Shown: positions 5,434 to 11,244 of the stretch, in pieces
Layout of the letters: each line of letters opens with the position of its first letter
Position numbering within the stretch: the first letter of the stretch is position 1
Origin: an uncultured Lachnobacterium sp.
Lineage (GTDB): Bacteria; Bacillota; Clostridia; Lachnospirales; Lachnospiraceae
DNA: 11,244 nucleotides
Assembly: GCA_900548765.1 (NCBI GenBank)
Contig: URLU01000060.1
Location: forward strand, 1 to 11,244
Direction of reading: 5' to 3'
Position numbers and translations under genes: made by a program
The notes under the pieces: generated by a model
What the model saw: only the letters and a program-made list of their open reading frames with translations
What the model was told of the DNA's origin: nothing
Databases searched by the model: none

Positions 5434-6791
5434 TCCTGAATTTCCGCAAGAGCCTTCTTAAACTGAAAAGCAAATAAAACGGATGTAAAGGTTACTGCAA
5501 GTATATCCGCAATCGGCTCTGCCATATACACGCCCTGAGTCTGATCGGCTGCAAGCTGTGGCATGATATAGATAAGCGGAAGCAGCAACACAAATTTACG
5601 CACTACTGCAACCACAATAGAGTTTACAGCTTTACCGAGAGAGGTAAAGGTCATCTGGCAGGCAATCTGGATGCCGAAGAGGAAGAGTCCTCCCAGATAG
5701 ATTCTAAGCACTGGTGCTGTAAATTCGACCAGACCTGCATCTGATGTAAAAATGCTTACAAACACCTGAGGAACAAGCTGGACAGCAGCCCAGAGCAGGG
5801 TAGAATATGTCAGACAGGTAATTAAAAGCAATCTGAAAGTTTTCTTTACCCTGTCTGCATTTTTGGCTCCATAATTAAAGCTGGAAATCGGCTGGGCACC
5901 CTGTGCGATACCTTGGAGAGGCAGCATGGCAAACTGCATGACGCTGGTCAAAATGGTCATGGCACCGACTGCAATATCTCCACCATAACGAAGCAGGGAT
6001 GAGTTGAAGCAGACATTTACAATGCTTTCACTTGCCTGCATGATGAAAGCCGCAAGTCCCAGTGTGACGCAGGGAAGGATGACATTTGCCTGCAGAGGCA
6101 TATACTTTTTTCTTAGATGAATATCTGTCTTTTTACTGCAAAGAAAATGAACAACCCAGATTGTGGAAACCGCCTGTGAGATTATGGTTGCCAGGGCTGC
6201 TCCTTTTACTCCCATATTAAGAGCAAAAATGAATACAGGGTCTAAAGTAATATTACAAATGGCACCGATAAGCACGGAAACCATGGAAACTCTTGTAAAG
6301 CCCTGGGCAGTAATAAAGGCGTTCATGCCCAGAGTGAGCTGGACAAACAGAGTACCAAAAGCGTAAATGTGCATGTAATCTGTGGCATAGTTGATGGTGT
6401 TTTCACTGGCACCAAAAGCCAGCAGCAAATCTTTGCTCCAGATTAGCAGAATTACAGTCAATACAATAGAAACAATAATCTGGAGAGCAAAGCAGTTGCC
6501 CAGTATGTGTTCGCCTGATTCTTTGTCCTGTCTGCCCATATAGATAGATGCTCTCGGTGCACCACCGGAGCTGACCAGTGCCGCAAAAGCGGAGACAATC
6601 ATAATGATTGGCATACAGACTCCAACTCCGGTAAGTGCCAGACTGCCGTCACCGGGGATGTGTCCGATGTAGATTCGGTCTACAATGTTGTAAAGCATAT
6701 TTATAAGCTGGGCGATAACTGTCGGGATAGACAGCTTGAAAAGAAGTTTTCCAATAGGCTCTGTGCCTAAGAAATTTTTGTTATCCTGCAT
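5430..6791 (-). CDS. MATE family efflux transporter
   Basis: The 453-residue inner-membrane protein matches the usual MATE length and layout, with about 12 hydrophobic segments in two similar halves. The N-terminus reads GTEPIGKLLFKLSIPTVIAQ, followed by NMLYNIVDRIYIGHI, typical of the first helix. The region around residues 70-100 (SSGGAPRASIYMGRQDKESG) and GIAQGAQPISSFNYGAKN in the second half are characteristic MATE signatures. These pumps export cationic drugs, dyes or metabolites in exchange for Na+ or H+; the substrate is unknown here. The start ATG at 6791 is supported by AAGGAGG 9 nt upstream on the minus strand. That SD lies directly behind the stop of the marR gene (17-nt gap), so the two are very likely one transcript with coupled translation. 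The MarR-then-MATE order resembles mepR-mepA of Staphylococcus aureus; whether they are orthologous was not tested. Confidence 0.93.
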   Translation of the reverse strand: MQDNKNFLGTEPIGKLLFKLSIPTVIAQLINMLYNIVDRIYIGHIPGDGSLALTGVGVCMPIIMIVSAFAALVSSGGAPRASIYMGRQDKESGEHILGNCFALQIIVSIVLTVILLIWSKDLLLAFGASENTINYATDYMHIYAFGTLFVQLTLGMNAFITAQGFTRVSMVSVLIGAICNITLDPVFIFALNMGVKGAALATIISQAVSTIWVVHFLCSKKTDIHLRKKYMPLQANVILPCVTLGLAAFIMQASESIVNVCFNSSLLRYGGDIAVGAMTILTSVMQFAMLPLQGIAQGAQPISSFNYGAKNADRVKKTFRLLLITCLTYSTLLWAAVQLVPQVFVSIFTSDAGLVEFTAPVLRIYLGGLFLFGIQIACQMTFTSLGKAVNSIVVAVVRKFVLLLPLIYIMPQLAADQTQGVYMAEPIADILAVTFTSVLFAFQFKKALAEIQD

Positions 6792-6808
6792 GGCTGATAG
6801 CCTCCTTT

Positions 6809-7243
6809 TTATTCATTAAGCATATGGCGCGCGTTAGATGCCATTGATTCGATGATTTCTTTGTAAATATTCATGTGTTCTTCTGGTATTCCCAGAGCAA
6901 GTCCTTTATTAAAATTCTGTTGCATTTTTAGTCCAGCATCAAGTATAGGCCGGGCTTTTGGGGTGCAGGAGAGCAGTACCTTTCGTCTGTCTCCGGTAAC
7001 AGCCCCTCTTTGCAGATAACCAGAATTTACTAATTTATCAACATGTACAGAAACCAGATTCTTTTTTATGTTGCGAAATTCACTAATCTGCTGGGCAGTA
7101 CACAAGTTGGGATTATTCTCAAGAAACATAAGAATGTCAAAGGATACCTGTGGAATATCGAACTCATCAAGAATAGGCTCACACATTTTATTGTAAGCAT
7201 TTAAAGCGTCATGAAAAAAAGCCACAAATGTAGATGGTGTCAT
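6809..7243 (-). CDS. MarR family transcriptional regulator
   Basis: This is a 144-residue winged-helix repressor. After an N-terminal dimerisation helix, the DNA-binding domain spans about 32-100. NIKKNLVSVHVDKLVNSGYL (58-77) holds the recognition helix. The wing contains the conserved DRR (85-87) followed by KVLLSCTPKA. A long C-terminal helix (about 102-143) would complete the dimer interface. Start: ATG at 7243 with AAGGAGA 5 nt upstream on the minus strand. It is the first gene of a two-gene operon with the MATE pump. A palindrome TGTATC-N9-GATACA sits on its own -10 box, so it very likely represses itself and the pump, with release by a pump substrate. That regulatory model is inferred from the MarR family and the site position. 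Confidence 0.93.
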   Translation of the reverse strand: MTPSTFVAFFHDALNAYNKMCEPILDEFDIPQVSFDILMFLENNPNLCTAQQISEFRNIKKNLVSVHVDKLVNSGYLQRGAVTGDRRKVLLSCTPKARPILDAGLKMQQNFNKGLALGIPEEHMNIYKEIIESMASNARHMLNE

Positions 7244-7274
7244 ATATGTCTCCTTAAATAGTATTTATTTGAAC

Positions 7275-7295
7275 TGTATCAAATAATACGATACA
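7275..7295. promoter_or_regulatory. Palindromic operator, probable MarR site
   Basis: TGTATC (7275-7280) and GATACA (7290-7295) form a perfect 6+6 inverted repeat with a 9-bp centre. The centre contains the -10 box (7283-7288, minus strand) of the marR-MATE promoter. Half-site centres lie about 15 bp apart. Size and place fit autoregulation by the MarR protein encoded just downstream. Confidence 0.65.
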
Positions 7296-7311
7296 TAAGG
7301 AAAAAAGTCAA
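7283..7311 (-). promoter_or_regulatory. Promoter of the marR-MATE operon
   Basis: On the minus strand, TTGACT (7311-7306) and TATTAT (7288-7283) are 17 bp apart, each one base from consensus or close to it. The start would be near 7276, giving a leader of about 33 nt before the marR ATG. Confidence 0.75.
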
Positions 7312-7321
7312 GCAAAGTTTA

Positions 7322-7350
7322 TTGAAGCTACAATTATATAGGAATATAAT
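7322..7350 (+). promoter_or_regulatory. Divergent promoter of the AlkZ-related gene
   Basis: TTGAAG (7322-7327) and a perfect TATAAT (7345-7350) have a 17-bp spacer. Its -35 is only 10 bp from the -35 of the opposite marR promoter. The MarR palindrome lies about 27 bp upstream of this -35, so any effect of MarR on this promoter would be indirect. Confidence 0.7.
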
Positions 7351-7383
7351 GGTAGAAAATCATAATCAAAGAGGTAAATAACT

Positions 7384-8115
7384 ATGGGAAACGAATCAGG
7401 CGAATGGATTATGCATGGTCTGGACTGGGACAATCCGGACTGCATACATACAGTTGATGAGGCAATTGAATATATAAATAGGGCAGGCTTTTTGCCATTG
7501 TTTAAAAATGACATAGAGGGCTTCTCCCTGGAGGAAAGAACGGTGCCGGAACACTGGTGGAGTGATAACCCAGAAAAAGACCCATGGATGTGGCGGGCTA
7601 TTATAGCAAGGCGGCACGATATAGTCTATGGCAAATTTTTTAACAAGAAAGCGGGCTTTATATCAAAGGAATGGCTGCCCGTATTTGCAAATTACCGCAG
7701 GGATGGCTATGACTTTGATGCCTTGTACGAGGATGGAAAGGCACCCAATAAGCATAAAAAGATAATGGACAGATTCATGGAGAAAAATGAGGATGCCGAG
7801 ATTTTTTCTAACGTATTGAAGAAGCAGGCGGGCTTTGGCAAGGATGGCGAAAAGGGCTTTGATGGAGCGATAACAAATCTCATGATGCAGACTTATCTTT
7901 GCAATTGTGATTTTAAAAAGAGAGTGAATAAAAAGGGAATCGAGTATAGCTGGGATGTGGCAGTGTATTCATCACCAGAGCATATTCATGGGTATGCTTA
8001 TGTGACGTCCTGTTATAGGAAAAATCCACAGGAGTCATGGCAGCAGATTGTGGATTATATGCACCAGAAGTACCCGGCAGCCACAGACGGGCACATAAGG
8101 AAGCTCTTAAAATAG
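7384..8115 (+). CDS. Uncharacterised AlkZ-related protein
   Basis: This is a 243-residue soluble protein with no signal peptide or membrane helix, rich in aromatic residues. I recognise the pattern GFLPLFKNDIEGFSLEERT (35-53) with WWSDNPEKDPWMWR (58-71), YGKFFNKKAGFISKEWLP (82-99) and FANYRRDGYDFDALYEDG (101-118). It belongs to a family that annotation pipelines call AlkZ-related, after the DNA glycosylase AlkZ/YcaQ that unhooks crosslinked or alkylated bases. No function has been shown for this branch to my knowledge. I could not confirm AlkZ catalytic residues, so glycosylase activity is not claimed. The C-terminus (about 155-243) has a second conserved block with an EHIHGYAYVTSCYR strand. 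Start: ATG 7384 with AAAGAGG 9 nt upstream. It stands alone, with its own consensus promoter and a strong terminator, divergent from the marR-MATE operon. Confidence 0.75.
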   Translation: MGNESGEWIMHGLDWDNPDCIHTVDEAIEYINRAGFLPLFKNDIEGFSLEERTVPEHWWSDNPEKDPWMWRAIIARRHDIVYGKFFNKKAGFISKEWLPVFANYRRDGYDFDALYEDGKAPNKHKKIMDRFMEKNEDAEIFSNVLKKQAGFGKDGEKGFDGAITNLMMQTYLCNCDFKKRVNKKGIEYSWDVAVYSSPEHIHGYAYVTSCYRKNPQESWQQIVDYMHQKYPAATDGHIRKLLK

Positions 8116-8132
8116 TATATTGAGATATTTGT

Positions 8133-8173
8133 ACAGAGTCAGTTCATGGAGAATGGATTGACTCTGTTTTTTT
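8133..8173 (+). terminator. Rho-independent terminator of the AlkZ-related gene
   Basis: ACAGAGTCAGTTCAT (8133-8147) pairs with ATGGATTGACTCTGT (8153-8167) through 15 bp, two of them G-U, with a GGAGA loop. A run of seven T (8167-8173) follows. It lies 17 nt after the stop codon. Confidence 0.93.
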
Positions 8174-8306
8174 CTGGATTTATCTTAAAAGGTTTTCGAA
8201 AAAAGAAATAAATAAAATTGTGCATATATTATGATTTGTAGGACTATAGATACATAATTTGGACAAAGTATACAAAAAATAAAAGCTTTTTTGGAAAATA
8301 TGCGAA

Positions 8307-8336
8307 TAGTCAATTAATCTAAATTTAGAATATAAT
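8307..8336 (+). promoter_or_regulatory. Probable promoter of the amylase gene
   Basis: A perfect TATAAT (8331-8336) lies 18 bp after TAGTCA (8307-8312, four of six bases of consensus). A weak -35 fits a promoter that needs an activator or is tightly controlled. The start would be near 8343. The whole 8174-8408 stretch is very AT-rich and other -10-like boxes exist (for example TATGAT at 8230), so the assignment is provisional. Confidence 0.5.
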
Positions 8337-8350
8337 TTAATAACGAAAAA

Positions 8351-8384
8351 CTACGAAAATATTTCAAACGAAATAATATCGTAG
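8351..8384. promoter_or_regulatory. 34-nt inverted repeat, probable operator or leader hairpin of the amylase gene
   Basis: CTACGAAAATATTTC (8351-8365) and GAAATAATATCGTAG (8370-8384) match as a 15-bp inverted repeat with two mismatches and a 4-nt centre (AAAC). It lies just downstream of the predicted transcription start. ACGAAA occurs three times in the area (8343, 8353, 8368). The position is right for a repressor roadblock at +8 to +41, or for a hairpin in the leader. The A/T-rich stem favours a DNA-binding site over a stable RNA structure. Which regulator is involved cannot be told. It does not match the usual CcpA cre consensus. Confidence 0.55.
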
Positions 8385-8408
8385 AATATTAAAAAAGGAG
8401 AGGGAAAT

Positions 8409-11244
8409 ATGAGAAAGGTTAAAGAACACTTTCACAAGAAACAAGGCATATTCCGCCGGGTATTCAGTTTGATACTGGTATTGGCGATGATTATGACTAT
8501 GATTCCGTCAATCGGAGGAATGGCAACTGCGTATGCGGATGGAACAAGTCCAACTATTCGATTGTACCTGGACAAACCAAGTACATGGAATACACCGGTT
8601 GTCAATGTCTGGGCTGCTGGTGCTACGGTAGATAACCATGGCGCAGGAAATGCCGCCATTTCACAATGGGGGGATCAGGAAAAACCAAAGCTTGCATATG
8701 ATGGAAGTTCTGGACTCTATTATGTAGATGTACAGAGCAGTGAGTGGACAGGTTTTCAGTTTGTTGATGCAGGTTCTGCTGAGAAGGCTGCACCGGAGAT
8801 AAAGACAGAAGGAGCTGCAATTGAGCAGATTAAGACTTTTACTTCTGATACAAGCATTTATTGTTTATTGGATGATAATGGAAAATACCAGTGGTATAAG
8901 GATGGTTCAAAGAATGAAACATTGATTCCAGAGTCTGTACCAACAGAATGTGATCTGACAATTAATTATAAGAGCACATTAGGCGATGATGTTGCAGCAT
9001 ATATATATCAGGAGACCAATAAGCCGGCAGGCGAATGGCCGGGAAAAACCATGACTGCAGCAGAAGGTCATGAAGGCTGGTATACAATGCATCTGACATT
9101 AGATAACAGTACAGATTATAATCTCATTTTAAATGATGATGGACATGGAAACCAGTTAGACGGAGTAACACTTTCTACAAAAGGAAAGGCAGAAGCAGAG
9201 TACTGGTTCGATGGTTCTTTGTCAGAGACAAAACCTGCTGATTGGAAATATGTTACAACCATTCATTATCTTGCTTCAGGAATGGGAAGCACTATTTACA
9301 ATCATATGTGGGGAGCAGATGCCTCTGCAACAGGAGCAGGTGTTGGAAAAGACTGGCCGGGTGGACAGATTTCAGAAAATGCTGACCATTCCGGATGGTA
9401 TGATGTAGTATATACACAGGATGTAAAACAGAATTTCAGCTGTATTTTTAATAATAACAGTGGGGCACAGACGGATAATATTGATGTTTCTGTTACATCA
9501 ACAAGTACTGAGCTCTGGGTTACCGGAACCAAAAGTGGTGGTGATACAACCGTATATAAAACAGCACCGGACAGCTGGGAGGCACCGGTTCCAGACCATA
9601 CATTTACAATGTATTATTACAATGAAGATTTATCAACAGACACAGACATGGGAAAAGTTGATATGTGGATGTGGAATGCCGGATTAAATGGATCATATGT
9701 TTTTGATGAAACAGAATATGATGCTGCAAATAATGTGACATGGTTTAAAAAGACCATTACAGTTGCCGGCAGTAATGTGGGAAAAACAGTAGGATTAAAG
9801 GCACGTTATGACATAACACAGGGATGGGATGGCGGCTCTGATACCGCAGATCGTTCTTTTACAATAAGCGGTGATGAAAATGAAGTATTATATTATGTGG
9901 ATGGTTCAGATCCGGTTCATGAGAAGCCTGTAATCGTACCAATGGAAAAGAGATACCTTGTATTGGATTATGAGAATCCAGGATTAAAAGAAAAAGGAAT
10001 TACACCACAGTTCTATACATGGTCATCAGGATATGCTTCAGCATTAACCGATTTTACATACGTAGGTGGAGATAAATGGACAATAACAATTCCAGCAAAA
10101 CCATCCTGTACAAAGGTTGATTTTTGTATCGCATTAGATTCAACAGTTGATCCGTGGATTAAAGATGGTGGAGACCATTCAGTTACATTCCCTTCTGACC
10201 AGAAGGTTATATATGCCAGCATGAAAGCCGGCAGTGAGCCGGAAATTGCTATGCCATATAATGTTGGCTATGAAGTAGATGCAGAAAAACAACAGGTATC
10301 ATATTACTATCGTGATGATGCTGCATTTGTAGATGGTACTTTAAAGGATATGACTGTAGCTGTTGACGTAAACGGAACAGAGTATCCAATGACATACAAT
10401 GATGCAACAAAGCGTTTTGAGTATGTAAAGAGTGGTTTGACAGATGGCAAAACACATTATCGTTACAAAGCAAATGGAACCTATGTTGTAGATGCATTCA
10501 ATTCAAATAGTGAAAAATATAATGAAGCAGATTACTCATATTTTGAATACTATAAATTAAATGCAACAGTTACAGCAGAAGTTATGAATGAGTCATTTAA
10601 CTACAATGAGAATAATGTAGTTAAGTTTAATGTTAAACAGGCTGATACAGATACTCAGAAACTTGAAGTAGCAAGTGCAAGTATTGATGTTTCTTCACTT
10701 GGTGGAAGCAGTGAGATGCCAATTGAGCCAGAACTTCAGGCTGTTACAATTTCTGCAACTGTAGATACAACATTAGGTACTAAGACATTACCAATTACAG
10801 TTACAGACCAGTATGGAAACAAATTTACTACAACAGTAGATGTTAAAATTGTTGACCGCGTAAAAGAAAACAAAAATGATTTCGACTGGGATGAATCTGT
10901 TGTCTACTTTATGGTGACAGACCGTTTCTTTGATGGTAATGAATCTAATAATACAGCAAGTGGTGCAGATACATATGGAAAAAACCCGGGACTGTATCAT
11001 GGTGGAGATTTTGCAGGTGTAACAGCTAAGTTAGATTACTTACAGGATTTAGGTGTAAATACAATTTGGATTACACCAATAGTAGAGAATGTGAAAGGAG
11101 TAGCTGTAACAGATAAGGGCTCAGAAGATGTTCCTTACAACGCAGCATACCATGGATACTGGGCAAGTGATTTTACAAAATTGAATCCGACACTTGGTAC
11201 AACAGAAGAATTTGAAACTATGATTAGCGAAGCACATAAACGTG
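8409..11244 (+). CDS. amy13K: Secreted multi-module GH13 alpha-amylase with starch-binding modules (3' end missing)
   Basis: 945 codons are visible and the frame stays open to the window end. The start ATG 8409 has AAGGAG 8 nt upstream. Residues 1-43 are a signal peptide: basic start to RR (16-17), hydrophobic core, probable cleavage AYA|D at 43/44. Modules follow, with rough limits. 45-165: an N-terminal module I assign by analogy to CBM82. 181-270: CBM26-like (GEWPGKTMT, GWYTMHL, W266). 279-375: a second CBM26-like (KDWPGGQ, GWYDVVY, CIFNNNSGAQT). 395-500: CBM41-like (VDMWMWNAG, GWDGGSDTADRSF). 514-605: probably CBM83. 607-715 and 716-815 look like a CBM48-like or linker module and an Ig-like domain. 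From about 823 (DWDESVVYFMVTDRFFDGN) the GH13 barrel begins, with LDYLQDLGVNTIWITPI and AYHGYWASDF. The catalytic Asp, Glu and Asp lie beyond the window. The layout matches the five-CBM, cell-wall-anchored amylase Amy13K of Eubacterium rectale, which cleaves starch outside the cell. Individual CBM family numbers are from memory. Confidence 0.88.
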   Translation, partial: MRKVKEHFHKKQGIFRRVFSLILVLAMIMTMIPSIGGMATAYADGTSPTIRLYLDKPSTWNTPVVNVWAAGATVDNHGAGNAAISQWGDQEKPKLAYDGSSGLYYVDVQSSEWTGFQFVDAGSAEKAAPEIKTEGAAIEQIKTFTSDTSIYCLLDDNGKYQWYKDGSKNETLIPESVPTECDLTINYKSTLGDDVAAYIYQETNKPAGEWPGKTMTAAEGHEGWYTMHLTLDNSTDYNLILNDDGHGNQLDGVTLSTKGKAEAEYWFDGSLSETKPADWKYVTTIHYLASGMGSTIYNHMWGADASATGAGVGKDWPGGQISENADHSGWYDVVYTQDVKQNFSCIFNNNSGAQTDNIDVSVTSTSTELWVTGTKSGGDTTVYKTAPDSWEAPVPDHTFTMYYYNEDLSTDTDMGKVDMWMWNAGLNGSYVFDETEYDAANNVTWFKKTITVAGSNVGKTVGLKARYDITQGWDGGSDTADRSFTISGDENEVLYYVDGSDPVHEKPVIVPMEKRYLVLDYENPGLKEKGITPQFYTWSSGYASALTDFTYVGGDKWTITIPAKPSCTKVDFCIALDSTVDPWIKDGGDHSVTFPSDQKVIYASMKAGSEPEIAMPYNVGYEVDAEKQQVSYYYRDDAAFVDGTLKDMTVAVDVNGTEYPMTYNDATKRFEYVKSGLTDGKTHYRYKANGTYVVDAFNSNSEKYNEADYSYFEYYKLNATVTAEVMNESFNYNENNVVKFNVKQADTDTQKLEVASASIDVSSLGGSSEMPIEPELQAVTISATVDTTLGTKTLPITVTDQYGNKFTTTVDVKIVDRVKENKNDFDWDESVVYFMVTDRFFDGNESNNTASGADTYGKNPGLYHGGDFAGVTAKLDYLQDLGVNTIWITPIVENVKGVAVTDKGSEDVPYNAAYHGYWASDFTKLNPTLGTTEEFETMISEAHKR

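Noticed and set aside
8174..8408. CcpA cre site in front of the amylase gene
   Set aside because: No sequence close to the cre consensus was found. The TTTTCGAAAA palindrome at 8193-8202 is too short and does not match it.

Overview
The window looks like chromosomal DNA of a butyrate-producing gut Lachnospiraceae, most likely Agathobacter (Eubacterium) rectalis or a close Roseburia-type relative. The evidence is the moderate-to-low GC, the strong AGGAGG-type ribosome binding sites, a clostridial pyruvate phosphate dikinase, and above all the start of a secreted starch-degrading enzyme. The order of carbohydrate-binding modules in that enzyme matches the cell-wall amylase Amy13K known from E. 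rectale. The species call is from memory of these proteins; no search was run.

Left part (1-3003): the C-terminal end of an iron-sulfur oxidoreductase, then a monocistronic-looking ppdK. ppdK has an extended -10 promoter, a 5'-end hairpin, a strong SD and a 13-bp hairpin terminator. Middle left (3004-4691): more than 800 bp without a credible gene. It holds a 19-bp direct repeat pair and then a 63-64 bp tandem repeat array of about ten units that runs straight into an AT-rich gene. That gene encodes a 273-residue protein of unrecognised family with a PD-(D/E)XK-like residue pattern. This array plus gene is the least explained part of the window.

Middle (4692-7243): a GNAT acetyltransferase on the plus strand converges, with a 4-nt overlap, on a minus-strand marR-MATE operon. 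The regulator comes first and the multidrug/metabolite efflux pump second, with a palindromic operator over the regulator's own -10. The pair resembles mepR-mepA in layout. Divergent from it (7322-8173) is a gene for an uncharacterised AlkZ-related protein, with its own consensus promoter and a strong rho-independent terminator.

Right part (8174-11244): an AT-rich control region with a TATAAT box and a 34-nt inverted repeat with repeated ACGAAA half-sites. It precedes a very large secreted alpha-amylase that runs off the end of the window. The visible 945 residues are a signal peptide, about five starch-binding modules, two linker/Ig-like modules and the beginning of the GH13 barrel; the catalytic residues lie beyond the window.

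The genes are mostly separate transcription units. ppdK (PEP/pyruvate interconversion) and the amylase (starch capture and cleavage) both serve glycolytic growth on starch, but nothing in the sequence links them in one regulon.
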